From Lachnospiraceae bacterium (lineage in GTDB: Bacteria > Bacillota > Clostridia > Lachnospirales > Lachnospiraceae), in the NCBI GenBank assembly GCA_900770785.1, contig CAAGLJ010000241.1, forward strand, positions 1-16,830: a stretch of 16,830 nt of DNA, read 5' to 3'. The position numbers were made by a program, and so were the translations under genes. Positions 7,375 to 14,328 of the stretch are shown here, in pieces; position 1 is the first letter of the stretch, and each line of letters starts with the position of its first letter. The notes under the pieces are model-generated. The model saw only the letters and a program-made list of their open reading frames with translations. It searched no databases and had not been told where the DNA came from.

Positions 7375-10025
7375 TTCCTGCGTCTAAGGGCATTCATTCC
7401 TGATTTCCCATAAGCATAAAGCAAAAACAGTAATAAACTGATGAGGGAAAGGAGGATTCCTGCATAGAAGCCTTTAGGGACGAAGGAAAGGCTGACGGTA
7501 TGCATTCCCTGAGCCATGGGAATGGACATAAACATTCCTTCAAAAAGCTGGGGCTCTACTTCCTTTCCATTTACAAGAATGGTCCAGCCTGGCTCATAGG
7601 GCATGGAAAGGATGAGATAACCGGCTTCCTTTACTTCAATATTTCCGGTCACTTTTGTTGAAGTAAAGGAGGTCAGCTCCAGGGGCTGATTTCCCAGGGC
7701 CTCAATCAAGACAAGGAAAGGCTTTTCATTAAGAACATAGGCCTCCAGTAGCAGATCCAGATTATCTGCAGCGGTAATGCTAATCCGCTCACCGGCTTTT
7801 CGGTAACCAAAATCCAGAATATGGCGGTTTTTCATTTTTTTGAATTCTGCTTCATGGACGGTTTCTCCAGAAGGGGAAGTAACGCGCATGGAGGCAGAGG
7901 CTACTCTGCTGTTCTTGGAATAACCATAGTAGTAGCCATCTTCCGGAATGGTCAGAGTTGCTGTACTTCCACGATTATCCGCTGCAACGGTAGAAAAGAT
8001 CTCTTCTGTTGCTCCTAATTTTTTAGCCAGCTGGTTTTGGACTTCCACAGGCAGAATCAGGCTGCGATTGGTATTAAGTGTATCATCCAGAACCACATCT
8101 TTGGCATACATACTGTCAACAAACAATTCGGTCAACTCATATAAAGAGGGCTCTGACTCCTGTTCAGCAGCCTCCTCTGCCGCAGAATTTTCCAAATCCT
8201 CCATAACTGCCGCTTCCTGTATACTTAAATCCAGGGCAGGGACAAAATAGCCAAAGGGAAGGGTGGCAGAATGTTCATATAAATAAAGATTACCTTCCTG
8301 ATCTACCAGCTTTTGCAGAGGACTTTCCTCATTTTCAGATTTGGAAATGGTGTAGGGGACATTCAATAAAGCTCTGGTAAAAGGAGTGGCCCCATCGAAG
8401 CTGTAGAATACCTTGCTGCTTTTCAGCCCATATTCCTCATAAAACGCATTTACCAGCCCATTTCCCGTTGAAGAAAAATAGGAAGCAGAGGGGTAGCCAA
8501 AAAGCATACCGTCATTGTTAGTTACCCGGCTGTCCCGTTCAAAGCGTTTAAAATCATTTTCTTTTGTCAGCCTTCTTTTTACCAGAAGCTCATAGGAATC
8601 ATAATCGGAAAGATACTGGCTTCTGCTTACGGTAGGACAGCTGGTCAGAAAGGTGTTCAATCCCGATTCCAGCATGACCAGAGCCAGAGCCAGACAAAGC
8701 AGCGGCTTGGTTGCCTGGGGTATGTTCCGATAGGCCTGGATTAAAAAGGCATATCCCAGTAAAAAGACGAAGGTCAGCAAAAAGCTTCTGTTGGTAAAGG
8801 CATCATCGGAAACCAGCTTCTGGCAAAGTACCAGGAAAATAACGACGCCCATAAAGACCTGAGAAATATCTCGTTTGGAGATTTCCCTTATCTCATAAAA
8901 GGTTTCCAGGGCGATGGTCAATACCAGCAGGATGTAAAGATAGGATTGTCTGCTGGGCAGGGAATTGGGATAATTAAATCCATGCCACAGAAAGCTCAGG
9001 GTATTACTGGAAAAGCTGATCAGTAAAAGGCACAGGAGAGAGAGCTTTCCAATTTTTTGCCGGCTGGGAATGGTTTTACAGACGACGTACAGAGGAACCA
9101 GTACCAGAACAGCAGCTCCACAGTACAGGTTTGGCCAGTGATCCAGGCCCAGTTCTACAGCAACATCCACACAATGCCTTGCCAGAACGTCAAAGATGGC
9201 AAAATAGGCTTTTGCGTCAGAAGGAAAGGGAGAACCGCTGAACTCCGTCAGACTTAAGGCGGCAAGCTCTGGAATAAGCAGAACCGCTCCCATACCGCCC
9301 GCAAGCAGAGAACAGACGGCAAACTGCCTACAGGCCCGGAGCTTTTTGGGGGCAGCAGGCAATAGTACAAGAAGAAAATAGAGTACCAGGTAAATGCATA
9401 GCATGATACACAGATAATAATTAGACAAAATAGCGATAGTCAGAGAAATACAGTAAAGCCGGTATCTTCCCTCCTGTACCAGTTTTTCCAGACCCAGAAT
9501 GACCAGGGGGGCCAGCATAACCACATCCAGCCACATCACATTCCAGTTATAGGCAGCCATAAAGCCGGAAAGTGCATAAAAGGTAGAAAAGAACAGCAGA
9601 GAAGGTCTTTTTTTCTTAAAATGGTGACGAAAATAATAGCAGGAGCTAAAACCGGTCAGACCGATTTTAAAGACCACCAGATAGGTTTGAAACTCAATCA
9701 GCAGACTTTCCGGAATAAGGACTGCCAGCCAGTTGAAGGGGCTGGACAGATAATAAACAAATAATGCCAGAAAATTAGAGCCCAATCCTGTATTCCAGGA
9801 AAATAAAAGGGAGTCCTTACTATTTAGCTTATCATACATTTCATTCAGAAAAGGAAAATATTGATGATACATATCTACATGTAAAAAAGAACGATCACCA
9901 AAAGGATAAACACCGCGAACCATAAAAATAATCAGCATTAATGAAACGGGTATAAAAAAAGCAGTTATATAAATAGCATTTTTTCCAGTAAAGCGAGTAA
10001 ACTTATTGTCAAAGATCCTGTTCAT
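7365..10025 (-). CDS. YfhO-family membrane protein
   Basis: The 886-residue protein begins MNRIFDNKF at ATG 10025-10023, preceded on the minus strand by AAAGGAAAGG. The N-terminal half has about a dozen membrane helices and carries the YfhO hallmark region GVYPFGDRSFLHVDMYHQYFPF (about residues 38-59) in its first extracytoplasmic loop. A long extracytoplasmic domain follows (about 480-850) and ends with the family's typical PYEPGWTILVNGKEV segment, then a last helix and a basic tail. Family members are polyprenyl-sugar-dependent, GT-C-like proteins. In Bacillus and Listeria they are linked to glycosylation of lipoteichoic acid. The gene lies downstream of, and co-directional with, an LTA-synthase-like gene, which supports a role in decorating that polymer. 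The two are separated by 240 bases that hold a MITE-like element. The acceptor and the sugar are inferred, not shown. Confidence 0.9.
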   Translation of the reverse strand: MNRIFDNKFTRFTGKNAIYITAFFIPVSLMLIIFMVRGVYPFGDRSFLHVDMYHQYFPFLNEMYDKLNSKDSLLFSWNTGLGSNFLALFVYYLSSPFNWLAVLIPESLLIEFQTYLVVFKIGLTGFSSCYYFRHHFKKKRPSLLFFSTFYALSGFMAAYNWNVMWLDVVMLAPLVILGLEKLVQEGRYRLYCISLTIAILSNYYLCIMLCIYLVLYFLLVLLPAAPKKLRACRQFAVCSLLAGGMGAVLLIPELAALSLTEFSGSPFPSDAKAYFAIFDVLARHCVDVAVELGLDHWPNLYCGAAVLVLVPLYVVCKTIPSRQKIGKLSLLCLLLISFSSNTLSFLWHGFNYPNSLPSRQSYLYILLVLTIALETFYEIREISKRDISQVFMGVVIFLVLCQKLVSDDAFTNRSFLLTFVFLLGYAFLIQAYRNIPQATKPLLCLALALVMLESGLNTFLTSCPTVSRSQYLSDYDSYELLVKRRLTKENDFKRFERDSRVTNNDGMLFGYPSASYFSSTGNGLVNAFYEEYGLKSSKVFYSFDGATPFTRALLNVPYTISKSENEESPLQKLVDQEGNLYLYEHSATLPFGYFVPALDLSIQEAAVMEDLENSAAEEAAEQESEPSLYELTELFVDSMYAKDVVLDDTLNTNRSLILPVEVQNQLAKKLGATEEIFSTVAADNRGSTATLTIPEDGYYYGYSKNSRVASASMRVTSPSGETVHEAEFKKMKNRHILDFGYRKAGERISITAADNLDLLLEAYVLNEKPFLVLIEALGNQPLELTSFTSTKVTGNIEVKEAGYLILSMPYEPGWTILVNGKEVEPQLFEGMFMSIPMAQGMHTVSLSFVPKGFYAGILLSLISLLLFLLYAYGKSGMNALRRRKQN

Positions 10026-10051
10026 ATATGACCTTTCCTTTAAATTAATAT

Positions 10052-10059
10052 TATATTTT
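10052..10059. repeat. Left copy of 8-bp target site duplication (TATATTTT)
   Basis: It is identical to 10203-10210 and directly abuts the left inverted repeat of the MITE-like element. On the minus strand it overlaps a TATAAT (10050-10055) upstream of the yfhO-like gene, but no good -35 box sits at the right distance. Confidence 0.8.
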
Positions 10060-10202
10060 GTAACTATTCAGAGCCATGCAAATTTACATTCTGTGAATGC
10101 TTGCATTCAAACAGAATTGTAAATTTATATGGCGAAGTAACCACATGAGCAAAAGAAAAGCTGCGTAGCAGCGGTTTTGCGAATGGGGTTCTGAATAGTT
10201 AC
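10060..10202. mobile_element. 143-bp MITE-like element with 13-bp inverted ends and 8-bp target duplication
   Basis: The element starts GTAACTATTCAGA (10060-10072) and ends with its perfect reverse complement (10190-10202). It is flanked on both sides by the identical 8-mer TATATTTT (10052-10059 and 10203-10210), as expected for a target site duplication. Inside lie two hairpins. The first (10073-10133) has GCCAT/ATGGC, AAATTTAC/GTAAATTT, TTCTGT/ACAGAA and GAATG/CATTC arms. The second (10139-10190) has AACC/GGTT, CAT/ATG, GCAAAA/TTTTGC and GCTGC/GCAGC arms. There is no coding capacity. Ends beginning GTAA together with an 8-bp duplication resemble IS66-family transposition; assigning this family as the mobiliser is an inference. 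The second hairpin plus right end recurs at 12499-12567. Confidence 0.88.
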
Positions 10203-10210
10203 TATATTTT
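10203..10210. repeat. Right copy of 8-bp target site duplication (TATATTTT)
   Basis: It is identical to 10052-10059 and directly abuts the right inverted repeat of the element. The sequence between here and the stop of the LTA-synthase-like gene (10211-10265) holds only a short CTGCC/GGCAG palindrome; I see no convincing terminator. Confidence 0.8.
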
Positions 10211-10265
10211 TAGGGGAACTGTCTGCTGCCTTGGCAGGTACTTTCGATTTTAAGGCTGCAGGTGC

Positions 10266-12062
10266 CTATTTATCCTCCATAAGCAAATAATATTGCAGAA
10301 TAGAATAGTCCAGCAACTCCTGCTGCTGTTTTGCCTCCTCCACAGAGGTTTGAGAAGCATCCTGTATTTCTATAGAGGAGATGACCGGATAGTTTTGCTG
10401 CAGTCCGTCCAAAAACTGGTGATAGGGGCTTAAAGGAAGACCGGCGGCAGTAAGAGTAAGGTTGCCCAGGTAGTTGGCACTGGTATGGATGTCAGTGGCT
10501 TCCTCAATATCATAGTTTGCCCAAAGGATAAAAGGCACCTTATAGCGTGAATATTGTTCTTCCAGGCTTAAGTTCTGGTCGTCCTTTTCATTCAGCCTCC
10601 AGATATCCCGAACGACGGAGTCGGTGGGCTGGTGGTCTCCAAAGAAAACAATCAGGGTCTTTTCCGGCTGAGTTTCAAAATAGGCCAGTAGCTTTTCAAG
10701 CTCCCGATCGGATACCTTCAGCAAAGACAAATATTGGCTGAGGGCAAAATTTTCACTTCCATCTACCGTAATGGATGGAGTAAAATCCGGGAGGGCATCG
10801 GTATAGGAGGAATGATTCTGCATGGTTACATTAAAAAGGAAGAGAGGCTTACCACTTTCCTTTGTCTCATACAGCTCAATGATTTTTTCGTAATCCGATT
10901 CATCACTCACATATTTTCTGATTTTTTTTGGCTGCTCAAAATCATTTATGGAAAGGAAAACATCAAAGCCTAACCAGGGATAAACCTCATGCCGCTGCCA
11001 ACCGGCAGCTCCATAAGGGTGAACAGCCACAGTGGAATAGCCCATTTCCTTAAGGTAGGAAGCCAGGGAGAAGGTGTCGCCGTTAATGTATTGCTGATAG
11101 GGGATGCTTCCCTGGGGAAGGAAGGCCATGGTCTGTCCGGTCAAAAATTCAAACTCAGTGTTGGCTGTGTTTCCGCCTAAAACGGATACGCTAAGATAGC
11201 CGGATTGAGTGTTTTCGGCTCCCTTAAGAAGGGAACGAAGGAAAGGGATGTAGTCTTCATTGGTAGAAAAATCGCCCAGAATATTTAAATCTGAAAAGGC
11301 TTCATTCATAATAACGATGATGTTGGGCTGTTCTGCCAGGGAAGAATTGGTGGATTGTCGGTCTGAAGCGGATTTTAAGGAAGAAGCCTCTGTCAGCAGC
11401 TCTTTGGCCCGTTCTATAGAATACCCCTCCGGTTTTTCCACAAATATGTATTGCAGCTGCATACAAAATGCTACTACAGTACCATCCTTATAGGACATAG
11501 TGGTGGGGGTGAACAGCTTGTCATAAAGGCGAAAACGATATAGGCAGTCATTGCTTTGGGAATAACCAACAAAACCGGCCAGTAGACCTAGAGAGACCAG
11601 GACACCTGTCAAGCGTGTTCTTATAGACGTGACAGATATGTCACAAAAATAAGAAGCTATCAGACATGTGATAAAGCCAAGCAAAACCGCAATAGACTGT
11701 CTATCCAGCTGATAGCTGTAATTGTCGGCCACGCTGGCAGCCGTTTTAATGGACAGAATATCCCAGGGCATAATGGGGGCTGAGCGAAAGGCTAAAACAA
11801 AATAATTAGCCAGGCCGATAACAGCGAAAATCAGGGTCACTGTCCAGAGAGCAACCCTTCCTCTTTTAAACAGGAAAAGTCCTGTAAGCATGACCAATTC
11901 AAAGAACAGGATATTCAGGAATTGAATGCTTAGTCTCATGGTCTGAAAAGGATTATGGGTGTAAAATTCCATCAGATAAAAGATAATGATAGGAATAACA
12001 AGCAGCAGAAAAAGAGACAGCCCTTTTCTGCCATGTTTCTTCATGATTATTGAAATTTTCAT
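10266..12062 (-). CDS. LTA-synthase-family phosphoglycerol transferase (sulfatase fold)
   Basis: The 598-residue protein has about five N-terminal membrane helices (roughly residues 14-32, 44-65, 71-92, 123-140, 151-168) and an extracytoplasmic alkaline-phosphatase/sulfatase-fold domain from about residue 245. LtaS-type catalytic features are visible: the metal ligand Glu254 in IVIMNEAFSD, the likely nucleophile Thr299 in GGNTANTEFE, AVHPYGAAGW, and FFGDHQP near residue 480. Such enzymes transfer glycerol-phosphate from phosphatidylglycerol, building lipoteichoic acid or similar polymers outside the membrane. The start is supported by GAGGAG on the minus strand (12068-12073), 7 bases upstream of the ATG. 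A good promoter and a leader hairpin precede it. The downstream YfhO-like gene could act on the same polymer. The exact product (LTA or another phosphoglycerol-modified glycan) is not determined by sequence. Confidence 0.92.
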   Translation of the reverse strand: MKISIIMKKHGRKGLSLFLLLVIPIIIFYLMEFYTHNPFQTMRLSIQFLNILFFELVMLTGLFLFKRGRVALWTVTLIFAVIGLANYFVLAFRSAPIMPWDILSIKTAASVADNYSYQLDRQSIAVLLGFITCLIASYFCDISVTSIRTRLTGVLVSLGLLAGFVGYSQSNDCLYRFRLYDKLFTPTTMSYKDGTVVAFCMQLQYIFVEKPEGYSIERAKELLTEASSLKSASDRQSTNSSLAEQPNIIVIMNEAFSDLNILGDFSTNEDYIPFLRSLLKGAENTQSGYLSVSVLGGNTANTEFEFLTGQTMAFLPQGSIPYQQYINGDTFSLASYLKEMGYSTVAVHPYGAAGWQRHEVYPWLGFDVFLSINDFEQPKKIRKYVSDESDYEKIIELYETKESGKPLFLFNVTMQNHSSYTDALPDFTPSITVDGSENFALSQYLSLLKVSDRELEKLLAYFETQPEKTLIVFFGDHQPTDSVVRDIWRLNEKDDQNLSLEEQYSRYKVPFILWANYDIEEATDIHTSANYLGNLTLTAAGLPLSPYHQFLDGLQQNYPVISSIEIQDASQTSVEEAKQQQELLDYSILQYYLLMEDK

Positions 12063-12077
12063 AATGCTCCTCGTAAA

Positions 12078-12102
12078 GAATCATGTAATGTGTACATGAT
12101 TC
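12078..12102 (-). promoter_or_regulatory. Perfect 10-bp inverted repeat in leader of the LTA-synthase-like gene
   Basis: GAATCATGTA (12078-12087) and TACATGATTC (12093-12102) form a perfect stem with a 5-base loop. It lies downstream of the predicted start of transcription and ends about 4 bases before the GAGGAG ribosome binding site. It could be an mRNA leader hairpin or a dimeric repressor operator. It has no U tail, so it is not an ordinary terminator. Confidence 0.6.
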
Positions 12103-12125
12103 CGAATTTTAATACTTTCACAGTA

Positions 12126-12153
12126 ATTATAATATTTTTTGAGGGTATTGCAA
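12126..12153 (-). promoter_or_regulatory. Promoter of the LTA-synthase-like gene
   Basis: On the minus strand, TTGCAA (12153-12148) and a perfect TATAAT (12131-12126) are separated by 16 bases. Predicted transcription starts near 12119, giving a leader of about 57 bases that contains the 12078-12102 hairpin. The rest of the gap to the tRNA promoter (12154-12251) is AT-rich; I see no further feature there. Confidence 0.7.
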
Positions 12154-12251
12154 TACTTCTGATTCTTAAGATTTTGTGAATGCAAATTAAAAGCAGGCAG
12201 AAATAAGGTGAGAGACTGTTATTAATTTACTGTTGATTTGCAAAAATAGTA

Positions 12252-12280
12252 TTGACAAATTCTATAAGATGAAGTAACAT
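12252..12280 (+). promoter_or_regulatory. tRNA-Arg promoter
   Basis: A consensus TTGACA (12252-12257) and TAACAT (12275-12280) are separated by 17 bases. The predicted start is near 12287, about 20 bases before the mature tRNA. Confidence 0.75.
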
Positions 12281-12306
12281 ATCTTTGTTGCAACAAAAGC
12301 ATATGT

Positions 12307-12380
12307 GTGCGCTTAGCTCAGCTGGATAGAGCGTTTGGCTACGGACCAAAAGGTCGGGGGTTCGAATCCTCTAGCGCACG
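12307..12380 (+). tRNA. tRNA-Arg(ACG)
   Basis: The 74-base gene folds as a complete cloverleaf. The acceptor stem is GTGCGCT (12307-12313) with AGCGCAC (12373-12379), the D stem GCTC/GAGC, and the anticodon stem TTTGG/CCAAA around loop CTACGGA, giving anticodon ACG at 12341-12343. The T arm has the standard TTCGAAT loop. The discriminator base is G at 12380 and CCA is not encoded. In bacteria the A34 of this tRNA is normally edited to inosine to read CGU, CGC and CGA. Confidence 0.97.
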
Positions 12381-12392
12381 TTGTCTGAAGTG

Positions 12393-12432
12393 GTCGAAAT
12401 TCTTTGAGAAATCGAAGAGTTTCGGCTTTTTT
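12393..12432 (+). terminator. Rho-independent terminator of tRNA-Arg
   Basis: A 12-bp stem with two G-T pairs (12393-12404 with 12415-12426) closes a 10-base loop and is followed by six T residues (12427-12432), 12 bases after the tRNA. It isolates the tRNA from lgt. Confidence 0.88.
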
Positions 12433-12498
12433 CATATCCTGCATAATTGTATTCTCCAAATCATATTCTCCACTTGTTCTGTCCGTTCTGCAAAAAAT

Positions 12499-12567
12499 GA
12501 AGTAACCACATGAGCAAAAGGAAAGCTGCCAAGCAGCGATTTTGCGAATGGGGTTCTGAATAGTTAC
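12499..12567. repeat. Partial (right-half) copy of the MITE-like element
   Basis: These 69 bases match 10134-10202 with four substitutions and no gaps, and end with the same 13-bp terminal repeat (12555-12567). The left inverted repeat and first hairpin are absent, and no direct repeat flanks this copy, so it looks truncated or a solo hairpin. The hairpin arms GCAAAA/TTTTGC and GCTGC/GCAGC are intact. It occupies part of the 315-base gap between tRNA-Arg and lgt; 12433-12498 holds nothing I can identify. Confidence 0.88.
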
Positions 12568-12610
12568 ATCTGTTTTATAATTTTTTTAGAAATCATTTAG
12601 AAGGGGCACA

Positions 12611-12639
12611 TTGAATACAAGAAGCTTTTGTGGTACAGT
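12611..12639 (+). promoter_or_regulatory. Possible promoter of the lgt operon
   Basis: TTGAAT (12611-12616) and TACAGT (12634-12639) are spaced 17 bases apart, and the TGG before the -10 gives an extended -10 pattern. Predicted transcription starts near 12646, about 50 bases before the lgt ATG. Each box matches consensus at four of six positions, so the call is tentative. Confidence 0.45.
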
Positions 12640-12695
12640 GGATAAAATTAAAATATTTTTCAAAAACTAACTTAGAAAGAAGAACAGGAATTTAT

Positions 12696-13484
12696 ATGTA
12701 TAATGATTTGTTTACTATTGGACCAGTAACCATTCATGGCTATGGGCTGATGATAGGACTTGGTGTGGTAGCGGCCCTGCTTATGGGAGATTATCGGGCA
12801 AAGAAGAAGGGACTCGACAGTGATGCTATTTACGGAATGACTTTTTTTGCTGTAGTATTGGGTTTTGCTTCAGCAAAAGTACTTTATATCATTACGCAGT
12901 GGAAGAGCTTTCTGCAAAATCCTTTATTTTATTTATCCGGCAGCGGGTTCGTGGTATTTGGTGGAATTATCGGTGCCATCCTCACCCTGTATATATATGG
13001 AAAGGTGAAGAAGCTGGATTTGCTCAGATATCTGGATTTAATGGTGCCTTCTGTGGCTTTGGCCCAGGCCCTGGGAAGAATCGGCTGTTTTCTGGCAGGC
13101 TGCTGCTATGGACGGGAAACGGATTCCTGTCTGGGAGTGGTCTTTACCCATTCAGCCTATGCCCCCAACGGAGTCAAGCTGCTTCCTACCCAGTTGTTCA
13201 TGTCAGCAGGCGATTTTCTATTGATGGCAATACTTTTGTGGTATAGCCGTAAGGAGAGGATGAAGGGAAGGACGTCAGCTCTGTATATTATTCTGTATAG
13301 CCTTGGACGTTTTGCTCTGGAATTTTTACGAGATGATGACAGAGGAACGGTGGGGATTCTCTCCACTTCTCAGTTTATCGGTATTTTAATGGCTATAGCA
13401 GGTGCTCTTGCCTTCTGGATCTTTCTTCCCATGCTGGAGAAGAAAAACAGGGCAGAGGAACAGGACAGGAAGAAAAGGATTTAA
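12696..13484 (+). CDS. lgt: Prolipoprotein diacylglyceryl transferase
   Basis: Lgt transfers diacylglycerol from phosphatidylglycerol to the lipobox cysteine of prelipoproteins, the first step of lipoprotein maturation at the membrane. I choose ATG 12696 because AGGA (12686-12689) precedes it at 6 bases and the resulting MYNDLFTIGPVTIHGYGLM is a normal Lgt N-terminus; the frame is open to 12630 but that extension is not Lgt-like. The 262-residue product has about seven hydrophobic helices, His14 in IHGYGLM, the Lgt signature ALGRIGCFLAGCCYG (125-139) with its essential Arg128, and the C-terminal GRFALEFLRDDDRG (204-217). The HAAS-domain gene follows after 18 bases, so the two are probably co-transcribed. 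Confidence 0.97.
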   Translation: MYNDLFTIGPVTIHGYGLMIGLGVVAALLMGDYRAKKKGLDSDAIYGMTFFAVVLGFASAKVLYIITQWKSFLQNPLFYLSGSGFVVFGGIIGAILTLYIYGKVKKLDLLRYLDLMVPSVALAQALGRIGCFLAGCCYGRETDSCLGVVFTHSAYAPNGVKLLPTQLFMSAGDFLLMAILLWYSRKERMKGRTSALYIILYSLGRFALEFLRDDDRGTVGILSTSQFIGILMAIAGALAFWIFLPMLEKKNRAEEQDRKKRI

Positions 13485-13502
13485 TATAAAACAGGAGAGC
13501 AT

Positions 13503-13952
13503 ATGACAAAGCAGGATTTTTTGGAAGGATTAAGAAGACATCTGTCCGGGAGTCTGGATTACCGTCAGGTAAATGAGCATCTGAATTACTATGCGCAGTA
13601 CATTGACAGTCAGATTCGGCAGGGAAAAAGCGAAGCCCAGGTAATGGAAGAGCTGGGAGATCCCAGGCTGATTGCCAAGACGCTGACGGGAATAGACGGA
13701 GGGGAAGGCTCCAGGGTAGAATATCGTGAAGAATATATTGAGGATGAAGAACGGGTCAACCCTAATGACCGTTATGTAAATTTTAACGGAAAAGTCCTTC
13801 GGATTCCGGGCTGGCTGTTTACCATACTGATTTGCCTTTTACTATTTTGTATTCTTACCGTAGTGTTTACCCTGATCACCAATTTGCTTCCCTTTATTGG
13901 TCTGATCCTTCTTTTTGTTTTTGCTTATCGTTTTTTTCGGAGTATTTTTTGA
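13503..13952 (+). CDS. HAAS-domain (DUF1700-type) membrane protein
   Basis: AGGAGAG immediately upstream supports the ATG at 13503. The 149-residue protein has an N-terminal helical HAAS/DUF1700-type domain (about residues 3-62) with the usual pattern of LxxxLRxxL, NYYAQYIDSQIRQGKSE and EELGDPRLIAKTL. A charged linker and a small polar segment follow (about 65-100), then two membrane helices (about 103-126 and 128-146). HAAS proteins in Firmicutes are often encoded beside PadR-type regulators and act in membrane or sensory modules. No PadR gene is visible here, and its function is unknown. It is likely in the same transcript as lgt. Confidence 0.85.
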   Translation: MTKQDFLEGLRRHLSGSLDYRQVNEHLNYYAQYIDSQIRQGKSEAQVMEELGDPRLIAKTLTGIDGGEGSRVEYREEYIEDEERVNPNDRYVNFNGKVLRIPGWLFTILICLLLFCILTVVFTLITNLLPFIGLILLFVFAYRFFRSIF

Positions 13953-14013
13953 AATTAAAAGTATAAAAACAAAAAAGAAAGCCATAATACTCTATGTAAC
14001 AAAAAATGTGAAG

Positions 14014-14032
14014 GCAGGATGATTATTCCTGC
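14014..14032 (+). promoter_or_regulatory. Small leader hairpin upstream of the Asn-rich ORF
   Basis: GCAGGA (14014-14019) pairs with TCCTGC (14027-14032) around a 7-base loop, ending 4 bases before the AAGGAG ribosome binding site (14037-14042). It may influence translation or mRNA stability of the small ORF. No clear promoter is visible in 13953-14048, which is A-rich. Confidence 0.4.
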
Positions 14033-14048
14033 AGAAAAGGAGTAGACA

Positions 14049-14210
14049 ATGGCAAAAAACGATTACAATGCAACACAGAATACTACCCAGAATGCTTCCC
14101 AGAACAAAGGAAACAATGCTAACAATGATAAGGCTCAGAACAAGGCTGGAAATGCTTCTCAGAATGCAGCGGGCAATTCTAACAGCACTAACTGCAAGGA
14201 CAAGTACTAA
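14049..14210 (+). CDS. Small Asn/Gln/Ala-rich disordered protein (53 aa)
   Basis: The 53-codon frame starts at ATG 14049 with AAGGAG (14037-14042) at ideal spacing and ends in TAA; a terminator follows. The composition is extreme: 15 Asn, 9 Ala, 6 Lys and 5 Gln, with no Leu, Ile, Val, Phe, Trp, Pro, Glu, Arg or His. The motif (T/S/A)-Gln-Asn repeats five times, and the end is Asn-Cys-Lys-Asp-Lys-Tyr with one Cys at residue 49. The protein should be soluble and disordered. Gamma-type small acid-soluble spore proteins have similar Asn/Gln/Ala-rich low complexity, so a spore storage role is conceivable, but no diagnostic motif proves it. The good ribosome binding site and terminator argue for a real gene. 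Confidence 0.72.
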   Translation: MAKNDYNATQNTTQNASQNKGNNANNDKAQNKAGNASQNAAGNSNSTNCKDKY

Positions 14211-14253
14211 AAAGTACAATCGCAGAATAGTGGTTGATTAAAGAATAAAGAGG

Positions 14254-14290
14254 AAGGACAGGTTTTTATGAGCCTGTCTTTTCTGCTTTT
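14254..14290 (+). terminator. Rho-independent terminator after the Asn-rich ORF
   Basis: The arms 14254-14262 and 14273-14281 pair over about 9 bp (core GACAGG/CCTGTC), with a 10-base loop and a T-rich tail (TTTTCTGCTTTTG). It separates this gene from the downstream methyltransferase operon. Confidence 0.82.
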
Positions 14291-14293
14291 GTC

Positions 14294-14322
14294 TTGAAAA
14301 TTTTTGCCTGCTCAATTAATAT
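14294..14322 (+). promoter_or_regulatory. Promoter directly abutting the methyltransferase start codon
   Basis: TTGAAA (14294-14299) and TAATAT (14317-14322) are separated by 17 bases. The predicted transcription start (7 bases after the -10) coincides with the A of the ATG at 14329, so the transcript may be leaderless. AGGGG at 14323-14327 lies only one base before the ATG, too close to act as a normal ribosome binding site. Confidence 0.6.
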
Positions 14323-14328
14323 AGGGGT

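Noticed and set aside
10203..10265. Terminator for the LTA-synthase-like gene
   Set aside because: The only palindrome (CTGCC-TT-GGCAG) has too short a loop and no U tail on the minus strand, so I could not support a terminator.
12307..12513. 68-codon frame starting in the tRNA-Arg gene (product begins MRLAQLDRAFGYG)
   Set aside because: This is the well-known spurious translation of a tRNA gene; the cloverleaf and downstream terminator explain the sequence.
12630..12695. N-terminal extension of Lgt to 12630
   Set aside because: The extra 22 residues overlap the predicted promoter and are unlike Lgt N-termini. ATG 12696 has a proper ribosome binding site and family-typical start.
13992..14219. 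75-codon minus-strand frame over the Asn-rich ORF
   Set aside because: Ser/Val/Ile-rich complement of Asn/Gln codons, no ribosome binding site; explained by the plus-strand gene and its signals.
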